Of a stretch of 64,000 nt of DNA, positions 34,963 to 44,026 are shown in pieces (the first letter of the stretch is position 1; each line of letters opens with the position of its first letter). The notes beneath the pieces are model-generated. The model was not told the origin of the DNA and did not search any database. It saw only the letters and a program-made list of their open reading frames with translations. The stretch is taken from the NCBI RefSeq assembly GCF_018863195.1, contig NZ_JAHKRT010000002.1, positions 496,001 to 560,000 of the forward strand. Direction: 5' to 3'. This stretch comes from Sphingomonas quercus. Its GTDB lineage: Bacteria > Pseudomonadota > Alphaproteobacteria > Sphingomonadales > Sphingomonadaceae. The translations under genes and the position numbers were made by a program.

Positions 34963-36082
34963 TCGCCGGGCCGATCTGGCCGATCCGCGTCACGCCGGAC
35001 AGCGCCATGGCGACGCGCATCTCTTTCGCGATCATGTCGAGCAGGCGAGCGACGCCGGCCTCGCCGGCGGTGGCCAGCGCATAGAGCCAGGCGCGGCCAA
35101 GCAGCACACCGTCGGCGCCGAGCGCCAGCATCCGCACCACGTCGAGCCCGGTACGCACGCCGCCATCGGCGAGCACGGTCAGCCGATCGCCGACCGCCTC
35201 CGCCACTGCCGGCAGCGCCCGGGCGGTTGAGCGCACCCCGTCCAGCTGCCGCCCGCCATGATTGGAAACGACGACGCCATCGGCGCCGATCGCGGCGGCC
35301 TCCCGCGCGTCGGCCGGGTCCAATATGCCCTTGATGATCAGCGGACCCGTCCAGCGGGCGCGGATCCAGTCGAGATCCTTCCACGCGATCGACGGATCGA
35401 AATTGGCGGCGAGCCAGCCGATATAATCGTTCATCCCGCTCGCCCGCCCCAGCACGGGCGCGAGATTGCCGAGCCGGTGCGGCCGGCCGTGCAGGCCGAC
35501 ATCCCACGCCCAGCGCGGGTGGCACAGCGCCTGGATCATGCGGCGAAGCGGCGCATAAGGGCCGGACATGCCGGCATGCGCGTCGCGGTAGCGGACGCCG
35601 GGCACCGGCATGTCGACGGTGAACAGCAACGCCTCGCTCCCGGCCTCGCGCGCGCGATCGAGCAGGTCGCCCATGAAAGCGCGGTCGCGGATCACGTAGA
35701 GCTGGAGCCAGGGCGGCGCCCCGGCCCCGCCGGCCACCTCGTCGAAGCCGCACAGCGACACGGTAGACAGGCAGAAGGACACCCCCTTCGCCTTCGCCGC
35801 GCGCGCCGCCTGCACCTCGCCGCGCCGGGCATACATGCCGCCAAGCCCGATCGGCGCCAGCGCCACCGGCAGCGCGTGGCTGCGGCCGAACAATACGGTG
35901 TCGAGCCGGATGTCGGCGACGTTGGCGAGCACCCGCTGACGCAGCGCCACCTCGGCAAGATCGGTGCGGTTGCGCTCGAGGGTCAGCTCCGCGCCCGCGC
36001 CGCCGTCCATATAGTGGAAGAGGAAGGGCGGCAGACGGCGCCGCGCCGCCTCGCGGAAATCCTCCGGCGATGAGATGATCAT
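34949..36082 (-). CDS. FMN-dependent alpha-hydroxy-acid oxidase/dehydrogenase
   Basis: A TIM-barrel flavoenzyme of 377 residues in the lactate/glycolate/mandelate oxidase family, converting 2-hydroxy acids to 2-oxo acids. Motifs visible: the N-terminal [11 protein letters not shown] segment, [23 protein letters not shown] with the FMN-contacting Lys, and the active-site [13 protein letters not shown] with catalytic His and Arg, then [20 protein letters not shown]. The family's TTN loop region is less clear. Its 3' end overlaps the aminotransferase and its 5' end the start region before the mutarotase gene. Confidence 0.92.
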   Translation of the reverse strand: MIISSPEDFREAARRRLPPFLFHYMDGGAGAELTLERNRTDLAEVALRQRVLANVADIRLDTVLFGRSHALPVALAPIGLGGMYARRGEVQAARAAKAKGVSFCLSTVSLCGFDEVAGGAGAPPWLQLYVIRDRAFMGDLLDRAREAGSEALLFTVDMPVPGVRYRDAHAGMSGPYAPLRRMIQALCHPRWAWDVGLHGRPHRLGNLAPVLGRASGMNDYIGWLAANFDPSIAWKDLDWIRARWTGPLIIKGILDPADAREAAAIGADGVVVSNHGGRQLDGVRSTARALPAVAEAVGDRLTVLADGGVRTGLDVVRMLALGADGVLLGRAWLYALATAGEAGVARLLDMIAKEMRVAMALSGVTRIGQIGPAIIDS

Positions 36083-36149
36083 GGCCGGAGGCTTTCCATG
36101 TTTCCGCGCGCCAGTCTACCGGTTCGAGGAAGGGCGACTTGTTCGAGTG

Positions 36150-37229
36150 ATGGGGACGATGATGGTCGAAAGCCGCGATTGGGGACATTTGCCGACGGGC
36201 GAGGCGGTGCGCCTGTTCCGCTTCGGTGACGGGCATGGGCTTGAGGTCGAGGCCAGCGACTATGGCGCGCGGCTGGTGGCGATCCGTTCCCCCGATCGCG
36301 ACGGGCGGTCCGATCATGTCCTCCTCGGCTTCGATACGCTCGCCGGCTACCTCTCCCCGGCGATGGAGCGCGCGCGGCCCTATCTCGGCTGCACCGTCGG
36401 CCGTTACGCCAATCGTATTGCCGGCGCCGCCTTCACCATCGACGGCACGCGCTATCCGCTTGTCGCCAATGAGGGCGCGAACCAGCTCCACGGCGGCGCG
36501 CCCGGCTTCGATCGCGCCGTCTGGCGGACCGAGGTGCTGGCCGCCGGCGTCCGCTTCAGCCATGTCAGCCCGGCCGGCGATCAGGGCTTTCCCGGCACGC
36601 TGCGCGTCATTGCCGACATCGTGGTTGTCGCGCCCGGCGAGATCGCGCTCCGCTATGCGGCGGAGACGGATGCGCCGACCCATGTCAGCCTGACCAGCCA
36701 CGGTTATTTCAACCTCGCCGGTCGCGGCGCGCGCAGCATCGAGGATCACCGCCTGGCCATCGCCGCCGATCATGTCCTGCCGATCGACAAATCCGCGATC
36801 CCGCTGCCGGGGCCGCCGCTCGCCGTCGCCGGCACGCCGTTCGACCTGCGTCGCGAGGTCCGCGTCGGTGAGGCGCTTGCCGGCGACCATCCGCAACTCC
36901 GCGTCGCCGACGGTTTCGACCATAATTTCGTGCTGACCGGCGGCGACGGGCCCGCCGCGTCGCTCCGCGATCCGGCAAGCGGGCGCATGCTCGAGATTTT
37001 CACCAGCGAGCCCGGCATGCAGCTCTATACCGGCAACGGCTTCGACGGCAGCGTGGTGGACGATGCCGGCGGGCCGCTCGTCCGCCGGCAGGCGCTGGCG
37101 CTGGAGACCCAGCATTTCCCAGACAGCCCCAATCGGCCCGATTATCCGACGACCCTGCTCCGGCCCGGCGAAACGCTGCGTTCCGAGACGCGGCTGCGGT
37201 TCGGGGTCAGCCCCGGCCGGCCGTCTTGA
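36150..37229 (+). CDS. galM: Aldose 1-epimerase (galactose mutarotase)
   Basis: Interconverts alpha and beta anomers of aldoses. The 359-residue protein shows the GalM pattern: GCTVGRYANRIAGAAF, the NEGANQLHGG loop, the catalytic His in SLTSHGYFNLAG, DHNFVL, SEPGMQLYTGN and the catalytic Glu in LALETQHFPD. ATG 36150, 36159 or 36162 are all possible; GGGGA before 36162 favours a later one. No signal peptide. The 3' end overlaps the opposing dgoK by 23 bases. With lactonase and DgoK on the other strand it fits oxidative galactose use. Confidence 0.92.
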   Translation: MGTMMVESRDWGHLPTGEAVRLFRFGDGHGLEVEASDYGARLVAIRSPDRDGRSDHVLLGFDTLAGYLSPAMERARPYLGCTVGRYANRIAGAAFTIDGTRYPLVANEGANQLHGGAPGFDRAVWRTEVLAAGVRFSHVSPAGDQGFPGTLRVIADIVVVAPGEIALRYAAETDAPTHVSLTSHGYFNLAGRGARSIEDHRLAIAADHVLPIDKSAIPLPGPPLAVAGTPFDLRREVRVGEALAGDHPQLRVADGFDHNFVLTGGDGPAASLRDPASGRMLEIFTSEPGMQLYTGNGFDGSVVDDAGGPLVRRQALALETQHFPDSPNRPDYPTTLLRPGETLRSETRLRFGVSPGRPS

Positions 37230-38106
37230 GGATCGCCTGCCCGACGCGCCGCAGGCCGGCGATCGATGCCGCCTCGCCGGCGATCAGCTCCGGCGCCGGC
37301 CACCCGGCATGTGGCAAGGCGCGGGCATAGCGTTCCGCCAGCTTGCCGGTGGCGATGACGCTGATCCGCTCGCCGGGCGTGCCGCCACCGCCGGCGATCT
37401 CCGCCCCGATCAGCAGGCCCGAGAGATAATCGGCCAGCGCCTCCGGGGCGGTGCGGCCGGACAGCCCCTCGGTGCGCACGGTGAACAACAGGGCGGTGAG
37501 CGCCGGATCGTGAAGGGCACGATCCACGCCCCGATCGAACGCATCCCAGTCGGTACGCCCGGGCGCCATCAGCCGGCCGAGCAGCGACCGATCCTTGAGC
37601 AGCGCGAACAGCTCGCCAGTCATGAAGGTGCGGAAGGTGATGATCGCGCCGCCTTCAATCCGCACCCACTTGCCGTGCGTGCCGGGCAGCAGCACCAGTC
37701 CGTCCGCGATCCCGGCGCCGAGCAGCTGCACCTCCTCGCCGCGCATCACGTCCGCTACCCCTTCCGCATCGACGCGCGAGACGCCGGGGACGATCCAGCC
37801 GGGACCGGTGCCGGTATCGATCGGCATCGCCGCCGCCGCCAGCGCCTCGGGCCGGACGGGGCAGGGGAGATAGGGTGCCTCGCGCCAGCCCTGCCGGCTG
37901 CCGATCATGCCGCCCATCACGATCGGCGTGCCGCCATCCGTCCAGCCGCCGACCATCTCGCGCAGCACCGCGGCGAAATCGCCGTCGGTCACCGCGTTGA
38001 TGCCGCTCGGCCGCGCGGCCTGGGCGACGATCTCGCCGGCGTCGTCGAACGCCCAGCCGCGCATGTTGCTGGTGCCCCAGTCGACACCGATCATCGCCGC
38101 GTTCAT
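37207..38106 (-). CDS. dgoK: 2-dehydro-3-deoxygalactonokinase
   Basis: Phosphorylates 2-dehydro-3-deoxy-D-galactonate with ATP in the De Ley-Doudoroff galactose pathway. The 299-residue protein has the family marks GVDWGTSNMRGW at the N-terminus (phosphate loop), MGGMIGSRQGWREAPYL, VMRGEEVQLLG and LPGTHGKWV. ATG 38106 overlaps the lactonase stop (ATGA); the longer open frame to 38385 is the shadow of that gene. The companion aldolase DgoA is not in this window. Confidence 0.93.
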   Translation of the reverse strand: MNAAMIGVDWGTSNMRGWAFDDAGEIVAQAARPSGINAVTDGDFAAVLREMVGGWTDGGTPIVMGGMIGSRQGWREAPYLPCPVRPEALAAAAMPIDTGTGPGWIVPGVSRVDAEGVADVMRGEEVQLLGAGIADGLVLLPGTHGKWVRIEGGAIITFRTFMTGELFALLKDRSLLGRLMAPGRTDWDAFDRGVDRALHDPALTALLFTVRTEGLSGRTAPEALADYLSGLLIGAEIAGGGGTPGERISVIATGKLAERYARALPHAGWPAPELIAGEAASIAGLRRVGQAILKTAGRG

Positions 38107-38963
38107 CCGGCGAACCGGTTGGTCGGCAGGCCGCGCGCGCCGGGGGACAGCTCGAACAGCGCGCCGTCGGCCGGGCCGCGACCGGTGTCGAGCGCGGCCG
38201 AGGTCACGAACATCCGCTCCAGCCCATCGCCGGCGAAGGTGATGCTGGTGATATTGGTGGCCGGCAGCGCGATCGAGCGGTCGAGCGTGGCGTCGGGCCC
38301 GAAGCGGCTGATCCGTCCGCCGCCCCAGTGCGCCACCCAGAGACCGCCCTCCGCATCCGTCGTCATGCCGTCGGGATAGCCCCAATCCTCCGCAAAGCGG
38401 AGGAAAACCCGTTTCTCGGCGAGGTTGCCGTCGGCGCCCATGGCGAAGGCGTAGATGGTCCGCGCACCGCTGTCGGTGTGATAGAGGATGCGGCCATCCG
38501 GGCTGAAGGCCGGGCCGTTGGCGACCTGATAGCCGTCGTCATGGCGCGACCAGCGAAGGTCCGGGTCTAGGCGATAGAGTGCGCCGGACGCCTCCGCGTC
38601 GCGATCATCCTTGCTGCCGGCCCAGATACGGCCGGCGGCGTCGGCCTTGGCGTCGTTCAGCCGGTTGTGAGGCCTGTCGGGCTCCGGGGCACCGATCGCG
38701 GTGATCGCGAACGGATCGAGCGACAGCGTCGCGAAGCCGCTCTTCAGGCCGATCATGAAATCGTCGCGACCGGCGCGCTCGATGATCCAGCCGATGCGCT
38801 CGGGCATCGCCCAGCGCGCCACCGCGCCGTCCGCCAGCGACAGCCGACTCAGCGCAGGCGCCATGATATCCACCCAGAATAGGGCGTTGGTGGACGGCGA
38901 CCATAGCGGGCCTTCCCCCAGGATGCTCCGGCCCGCCGCCTCGATGATCCGATAATCCGTCAT
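38103..38963 (-). CDS. SMP-30/gluconolactonase-family sugar lactonase
   Basis: Calcium- or zinc-dependent six-blade propeller of 286 residues that opens aldonolactones. The metal-binding Glu is in LGEGPLWSP, and the family segments FWVDIMAPALSRL, DAKADAAGRIWAGS, GPAFSPDGRILYHTDS (with the metal Asp) and GYPDGMTTDAEGGLWVAHWGGG are present. No signal peptide. It is translationally coupled to dgoK, so galactono- or arabinono-lactone is a likely substrate. ATG 38963 is used; the extra 57 residues of the open frame are not family-like. Confidence 0.92.
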   Translation of the reverse strand: MTDYRIIEAAGRSILGEGPLWSPSTNALFWVDIMAPALSRLSLADGAVARWAMPERIGWIIERAGRDDFMIGLKSGFATLSLDPFAITAIGAPEPDRPHNRLNDAKADAAGRIWAGSKDDRDAEASGALYRLDPDLRWSRHDDGYQVANGPAFSPDGRILYHTDSGARTIYAFAMGADGNLAEKRVFLRFAEDWGYPDGMTTDAEGGLWVAHWGGGRISRFGPDATLDRSIALPATNITSITFAGDGLERMFVTSAALDTGRGPADGALFELSPGARGLPTNRFAG

Positions 38964-39410
38964 GGCCACTCCGATGGACGCAGATTGGTTGCCCGCATAG
39001 TCGCGACGAGTGAACCAACGGTTCGTGGCGGCCAATGGGGGCCGACCGAGGTTCCGATATCCCGACCCCGCTTTCACTGGCATGCGCCACGCGACACGGG
39101 AGGGGGAGGGGGCGGGCCGCTGGTGGAACGGCATGTGCCGCGGTCTCGACTTACCGGCGGCGGTGCGCCCTGGGTCGGCAAGCGGGAGGGATCGCCCCGT
39201 GCTTCTCGCCCCGCCCCGGGCTGAGGCTCGTCACCGGCGCGTGGCGACGCGCCGATCGGGGCCGGGTAGCATGGCCAACCCGAAGAATGACAAGGGCGGC
39301 AGCGCGGCTATACTGCCGCTTCCATCCCCTCCTGTGCTGCCGCCCCCGGGGCATGCCGGGCCGGCGCTGACGCCGGCATCGCAGCCGCCCTGAACAGATT
39401 TCAACCCGGC
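38964..39410. other. 447-base gap, no gene seen
   Basis: Upstream of the lactonase-dgoK operon and downstream of the small lipoprotein gene. It is very GC-rich, with several Arg-rich open frames that look non-coding. A perfect 7-bp stem with a CTGA loop (39360-39377) lacks a T-run; it may help end the lipoprotein transcript. Confidence 0.5.
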
Positions 39411-39608
39411 CTATCGGTCGTCGGAATTGCTGAAGGCGCCGACTTCCTCCGTCGCATTCGCGGCCCTGCGCGCTTCGTTGCCGGCGGCGATCGCGTTGTC
39501 GACCGCCGCCTCGACGGCGCCGGGTTCGCTGGCGCTGCCCGTCGCCGGCTTATCGCACGCCACCAGCGCCGCCAGCATGGTGGACGCGAGGACCGCGATC
39601 TTCAGCAT
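39411..39608 (-). CDS. Small lipoprotein
   Basis: A 65-residue predicted lipoprotein: signal peptide with lipobox LAALVAC (lipidated Cys near residue 18), then a short Ala-rich helical mature part. Size and make-up recall entericidin-like and other small envelope lipoproteins; I do not recognise the family. GGGAGGGA is well placed before the ATG. It is divergent from the TonB receptor gene, sharing the AT-richer 39609-39765 region. Confidence 0.7.
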   Translation of the reverse strand: MLKIAVLASTMLAALVACDKPATGSASEPGAVEAAVDNAIAAGNEARRAANATEEVGAFSNSDDR

Positions 39609-39667
39609 CCATCCCTCCCACGTGACAATCTCGAATCAGAATGGCTGTTCATCTGAATTGATTCTTC

Positions 39668-39690
39668 ACGCAGATTGCATTTTACGCAGA
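39668..39690. repeat. Direct repeats in lipoprotein/TonB-receptor divergent region
   Basis: ACGCAGA occurs at 39668-39674 and 39684-39690, 16 bases apart, and CAGAATGGC occurs both here and about 50 bases to the left. The segment is AT-rich and between divergent genes, so it may hold promoter or regulator sites. Confidence 0.35.
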
Positions 39691-39765
39691 ATGGCGCAAG
39701 CGTGCCGATGGCGCGGTCCGCGCCGCCCTGCTAGTCGCGAGTCAGTCGCGATTGAGAGGGGCGGG

Positions 39766-42045
39766 ATGCGCGTACCGATTTGGATAGCCTTCGGATGTGC
39801 CCTGCCCGTGGCGTCCCAGCCGGCGCGTTCCGAGCAGCAGATCATCGTCACCGCCCCCGGACTGGCCAGCGAGACGCCGGCCCCGGCGGTGACCGGCGTC
39901 GACTTGGCGCTCGGCGGCACCCCGGACCTGCTCGGTGGCCTCGCCCGCAACCTCGCCGGGGTGTCGCTGTCGGATGCGCAGAACAACCCGTTCCAGCCGA
40001 ACCTCGTCTATCACGGCTACAGCATCTCGCCCTTGCAGGGCAGTGCCCAGGGCCTCGCCGTCTATCTTGATGGCGGCCGTTTCAACCAGCCGTTCGGCGA
40101 CACCGTCGACTTCGACCTGCTGCCCGAGGCGGCGATCGACCGCATCACCATCGAGGCCACCAACCCGGTCTACGGCCTCAATGCGCTGGGCGGCGCGATG
40201 GTGGTCGCCACCAAGACCGGGCGCACCGCCCCGGGCCTCACCTTATGGGGTGCAGGCGGCAGCTATCGCTGGGCGGAAGGCGGCGCCGAGGCCGGCTGGT
40301 CGCGAGGCGCGTGGAGCGCCTACGCTGCCGTGCAGGAAAGCCATGATGGAGGCTGGCGGCGCCACTCGCCGTCGCGGCTCTACAATGGCTATGCCGATCT
40401 CGGCTATGACGGGCCGGGCGCCGGGGCGCACGTCAAGCTGGTCGGCGCCGACAGCGACCTGACCGGCAACGGCTCGGCGCCGGTGGAGTTGCTCGCCGCC
40501 AACCGGCGCGCCGTGTTCACCTGGCCGGACAACACCCGCAACCGCTTCGGCCGGGTCAGCGTGCATCCCTGGGTTGCGCTGTCCGAGCGGACCCGGATCG
40601 AGGCCAGCGCCTATCTCCAGCAGTTGCGCCAGCGCACCGCCAACGGCGACAACGCCGATATCGAGGCCTGCGATGACGACGACGCGGCCGGCCTGCTCTG
40701 CCTCGAATCCGCCGACGATGACGACGACAGCATGCTCCGCGACCGCAGCGGGGCGCCGATTGTCGACCTGCTCGGCGACGACGGCGCTTATGGCGTGTTC
40801 AACCGCTCGCGCACGCGCACCACGGCCGGCGGCGCGCTGGTCCAGCTCGTCGACCGTCGCCCGTTGCTGGGGGGCGATAATCTGCTCCGCCTCGGCGTCA
40901 GCCATGATCGCAGCCGCACCCATTTCCGATCCGAGACGGAACTCGGCGTGCTGACCGAAGAGCGCGGCGTCGCGGGCCTCGGCCCGGTCATCGACCAGCC
41001 GGACGGGTCAATCGCGCCGGTCAGCCTCACCGCGCGCACCCGCTATACCGGGCTGTTCGCCGCCGACACGCTGCCGCTGGGTGAGCGCCTGTCGCTCGAT
41101 CTCGGCCTGCGCTTCAACATCGCGCGCGTGCTGCTCGACGACCGCATCGGCACGGCGCTCGACGGACGGCATCGCTTCACGCGGCTCAATCCCGGCGCGG
41201 CGCTCGCCTATCGCGTCTCGCCTGCGCTGACCGTGCGGGCGGGCTATGCCGAGACGAACCGCGCGCCGACCCCGGCCGAACTCTCCTGTGCAGGGCCGGA
41301 CGACCCGTGCAGCCTGACCAACTTCTTCGTCGGTGATCCGCCATTGAAGCAGGTCGTCGCCAGGACGTGGTCGGCTGCTGGCTCCGGCGAGATCCAGGCC
41401 CATGGCTGGGCGCTGCGCTGGCAACTGTCCGCATGGCGCGCCTCCAATCATGACGATATCCAGTTCGTCGCCGCCGATGTGCGCGGCCGGGCCTATTTCC
41501 AGAATGTCGGCGAGACGCGCCGGCAGGGCGCGGACCTCGGAGTCTCGGCGACGCGCGGCGGGCTGACGCTGCGCGCGGGCTATGCGTTCACCGACGCGAC
41601 CTTCCGTAGCCCGCTGATCCTCCACAGCCCGGACAATCCCGAGGCCGACGGGGATGGCCGCATCGCGGTGGTGCCCGGCAACCGCATGCCGGGCGTGCCG
41701 CGTCACCGCGCCACCCTGTCCGCCGACTATGAGACCGGGCGGGTCACGCTCGGCGGCGACGTGCAGGCCCAGTCGGGCCAGTATCTGTTCGGCGACGAGG
41801 CCAATCTACAGCCGCGCACGCGCGCGTTCGCGGTGATCAACCTGCGCGGCAGCGTGCGGGTGGCGGGGCCGATCGCGCTGTTCGGCGAAGTCACCAATCT
41901 GCTCGATCGCCGCTATGCCAGCTTCGGCACGTTCAGCGAGACCGGTGAGGTCTATCTGTCGGAAGCGCCGCACGCCGAAGATCCGCGCAGTCTCGGCCCC
42001 GGTTCGCCGCGTCGCTGGAAGGCGGGCCTGCGCGCGCATTTCTAA
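39766..42045 (+). CDS. TonB-dependent outer-membrane receptor
   Basis: Outer-membrane transporter of 759 residues. A signal peptide (WIAFGCALPVASQPARS) is followed by a TonB-box-like EQQIIVTAPG, a plug domain (about 45-165, with LGGLARNLAGVSLSD and NPVYGLNALGGAMVVATKTG) and a beta barrel that ends in Phe (GLRAHF). An acidic loop (DDDDAAGLLC, SADDDDDSM) with Cys residues is present in the barrel region. ATG 39766 follows GAGGGGCGGG closely; the open frame further upstream runs through the promoter region. The neighbouring PQQ dehydrogenase hints at a sugar or alcohol ligand, but iron-chelate uptake cannot be excluded. Confidence 0.92.
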   Translation: MRVPIWIAFGCALPVASQPARSEQQIIVTAPGLASETPAPAVTGVDLALGGTPDLLGGLARNLAGVSLSDAQNNPFQPNLVYHGYSISPLQGSAQGLAVYLDGGRFNQPFGDTVDFDLLPEAAIDRITIEATNPVYGLNALGGAMVVATKTGRTAPGLTLWGAGGSYRWAEGGAEAGWSRGAWSAYAAVQESHDGGWRRHSPSRLYNGYADLGYDGPGAGAHVKLVGADSDLTGNGSAPVELLAANRRAVFTWPDNTRNRFGRVSVHPWVALSERTRIEASAYLQQLRQRTANGDNADIEACDDDDAAGLLCLESADDDDDSMLRDRSGAPIVDLLGDDGAYGVFNRSRTRTTAGGALVQLVDRRPLLGGDNLLRLGVSHDRSRTHFRSETELGVLTEERGVAGLGPVIDQPDGSIAPVSLTARTRYTGLFAADTLPLGERLSLDLGLRFNIARVLLDDRIGTALDGRHRFTRLNPGAALAYRVSPALTVRAGYAETNRAPTPAELSCAGPDDPCSLTNFFVGDPPLKQVVARTWSAAGSGEIQAHGWALRWQLSAWRASNHDDIQFVAADVRGRAYFQNVGETRRQGADLGVSATRGGLTLRAGYAFTDATFRSPLILHSPDNPEADGDGRIAVVPGNRMPGVPRHRATLSADYETGRVTLGGDVQAQSGQYLFGDEANLQPRTRAFAVINLRGSVRVAGPIALFGEVTNLLDRRYASFGTFSETGEVYLSEAPHAEDPRSLGPGSPRRWKAGLRAHF

Positions 42046-42078
42046 CTTGGCTTGATCAATCTCCCCCCGCCGGCATAA

Positions 42079-42102
42079 GGTTATGCAATCGATAGCATAA
42101 CC
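42079..42102. promoter_or_regulatory. Perfect palindrome before PQQ dehydrogenase gene
   Basis: GGTTATGC (42079-42086), eight bases, GCATAACC (42095-42102): a perfect 8-8-8 operator-like dyad in the 85-base gap after the TonB receptor gene and 28 bases before the dehydrogenase start. The position suits a repressor. It is AT-rich against a GC-rich background. Confidence 0.6.
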
Positions 42103-42130
42103 CGCCCGAGCGGAGTTCGAGGAGATCAAG

Positions 42131-43981
42131 ATGCCTGTACCGCCCCGTCGCCGGCGCCTGCCGCTGGCGCTTCTCCTCGTTGCCGGGGTCGCCATGTCCG
42201 GCGCGGCGGGTGCGCGCGGCGGCTCGGGCGCCAATTATGACAGTTATGGCGGCGATCAAGGCGGCACACGCTATTCGACGCTCAAGAAGATCACCAGGTC
42301 CAACGTGGCCGGCCTGACCCAGGCGTGGCGAGTCGACATGCCGGCCGGCGCGCTGGAGGTGCAGCCGATCGTGGTCGACGGCATCCTCTACACCACCACC
42401 ACCAACGGCGCGGCAATGGCCATCGACGCCGCCACCGGCAAGACGCGGTGGAGCGTCTCCTATCCGGGCGTCGGCGGCGGGCGTGGGCGCGGCCTCACCT
42501 TCTGGCGATCCGGCAATGATCGCCGCCTGCTCGTGCCGGCGGGCGGCTTCGTCTATGCGCTCAATGCCGATGACGGGCAGCTCGTCTCCTCGTTCGGCGA
42601 TGGCGGCAAGGTCAATCTTCGTCTCCAGCTGCGCGGCGACGATCCGCAGAAGAACATGGTCAGCATCGGCACGCCGCCGAGCCTGTACAAGGACGTTTTC
42701 ATCACCGCCGGCGGCGTGCCGGAAGTGTCGCCGTCCGCACCCGGCGACATCCGCGGCTGGGACGTACGCACCGGCAAGCTGCTGTGGAGCTTCCACGCCA
42801 TCCCCCACCCGGGCGAGGTCGGTTACGAAACCTGGCCCCAAGATGCGTGGAAGACCGCCGGCGGCGTCAATGCCTGGCAGGGCACGATCGTCGATCAGAA
42901 GCACGGCATCGTCTTCGCCGCCCTCGGCTCGCCTGCAGACGATTTCTGGGGTGGCGAGCGGCTCGGCGACAATCTGTTCGGCAACAGCCTCGTCGCCATC
43001 GACGCCACCACCGGCAAGCGCCTATGGCATTTCCAGACCGTGCATCACGACATGTGGGACGCGGATTTCGCCGCCCAGCCGATCCTGATGACGGTGCGCC
43101 GCAACGGCCGCCGGATCGAGGCGGTCGCCGTCACCAACAAGGCCGGCTTCATCTATATCTTCGACCGGCGCAGCGGAAAGCCGCTGTTCGATGTCAAGGA
43201 AACGCCATTCCCGCCGTCCGATGTGGAAGGCGAGGTCGCCTCAAAGACCCAGCCCATTCCGGTGCTGCCGGCGCCGCTCGGTCTCCAGAAGATCGGTCCC
43301 GAACTGCTCACCAACCGCACGCCGGAGGCCAATGCTGCCGCGCGTGAGAAGCTGGCGACGATGAAATATGGCGGCGTGTTCACGCCGATCGCCAAGGACA
43401 AGGACACGATCGTCATTCCGGGCTTCAGCGGCGGCGTGGAATGGGGCGGCATGGCCGCCGACCCGAAAGGCATCCTCTATGCCAACAGCGAGGATATCGC
43501 CTGGTACACCTCGATCATCGATCAGAACCGGCCGGGCGCCGGGCGCTCGAAGATGAATTTCTCCGGCTACAATAAATTCCGCGATGCCGATGGCTATCCG
43601 GCGACGCTGCCGCCCTGGGGCACGCTCAGCGCCATCGACATGAACACCGGCCAGTACAAGTGGAAGATTCCGTTCGGCTATTATCCCGAGCTTGCCGCGA
43701 AGGGGATGAAGGACACCGGCACCGAGAGCTATGGCGGACCGCTGGTCACCGCCAGCGGCCTGCTGTTCATCGGCGCGACCATCTACGATCAGAAAATGCG
43801 CGCCTTTGACACCGCCACCGGCAAGCTATTGTGGGAGGCCGATCTGCCGTTCGCCGGCAATGCCAGCCCGGCCACCTACGTCGCCGGCGGGGAGCAATAT
43901 GTCGTCATCGCCGCCAGCGGCGGCCGCAACATCAAGGGGCCAAAGGGCGCGAGCCTCATTGCCTTCAAGCTGCCCAAATAA
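42131..43981 (+). CDS. PQQ-dependent dehydrogenase (eight-blade quinoprotein)
   Basis: Periplasmic quinoprotein of 616 residues. A signal peptide (LALLLVAGVAMSGAAGARG) is followed by a propeller with the start motif YDSYGGDQGGTRYSTLKKI, and W-type repeats such as GAAMAIDAATGKTRWSVSY, SLVAIDATTGKRLWHFQT and FDTATGKLLWEADL. HHDMWDADFAAQP and the final GGEQYVVIAASGGRN match the glucose/quinate/alcohol dehydrogenase family. It has no membrane helices and no fused cytochrome, so electrons must go to a separate carrier; a small cytochrome c gene lies 1.3 kb away. GAGGAGATCAAG precedes the ATG. The substrate is not determinable. Confidence 0.92.
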   Translation: MPVPPRRRRLPLALLLVAGVAMSGAAGARGGSGANYDSYGGDQGGTRYSTLKKITRSNVAGLTQAWRVDMPAGALEVQPIVVDGILYTTTTNGAAMAIDAATGKTRWSVSYPGVGGGRGRGLTFWRSGNDRRLLVPAGGFVYALNADDGQLVSSFGDGGKVNLRLQLRGDDPQKNMVSIGTPPSLYKDVFITAGGVPEVSPSAPGDIRGWDVRTGKLLWSFHAIPHPGEVGYETWPQDAWKTAGGVNAWQGTIVDQKHGIVFAALGSPADDFWGGERLGDNLFGNSLVAIDATTGKRLWHFQTVHHDMWDADFAAQPILMTVRRNGRRIEAVAVTNKAGFIYIFDRRSGKPLFDVKETPFPPSDVEGEVASKTQPIPVLPAPLGLQKIGPELLTNRTPEANAAAREKLATMKYGGVFTPIAKDKDTIVIPGFSGGVEWGGMAADPKGILYANSEDIAWYTSIIDQNRPGAGRSKMNFSGYNKFRDADGYPATLPPWGTLSAIDMNTGQYKWKIPFGYYPELAAKGMKDTGTESYGGPLVTASGLLFIGATIYDQKMRAFDTATGKLLWEADLPFAGNASPATYVAGGEQYVVIAASGGRNIKGPKGASLIAFKLPK

Positions 43982-43984
43982 GGG

Positions 43985-44009
43985 GGGCGGGCCGGTCGCC
44001 GGCCCGCCC
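43985..44009. terminator. Terminator hairpin between convergent genes
   Basis: GGGCGGGCCGG (43985-43995), loop TCG, CCGGCCCGCCC (43999-44009): a perfect 11-bp stem right behind the PQQ dehydrogenase stop. T-rich sequence is weak on both sides; probably bidirectional. Confidence 0.6.
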
Positions 44010-44026
44010 GCTTCGCCCGGCGGGCG

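Noticed and set aside
34857-37115. 752-codon minus-strand frame across the FMN oxidase and mutarotase region
   Set aside because: High-GC shadow frame; the real genes in other frames carry full catalytic motifs.
39360-39377. Perfect 7-bp stem with CTGA loop in the gap before the small lipoprotein's 3' side
   Set aside because: No T-run on either strand, so I do not call it a terminator as a separate feature.
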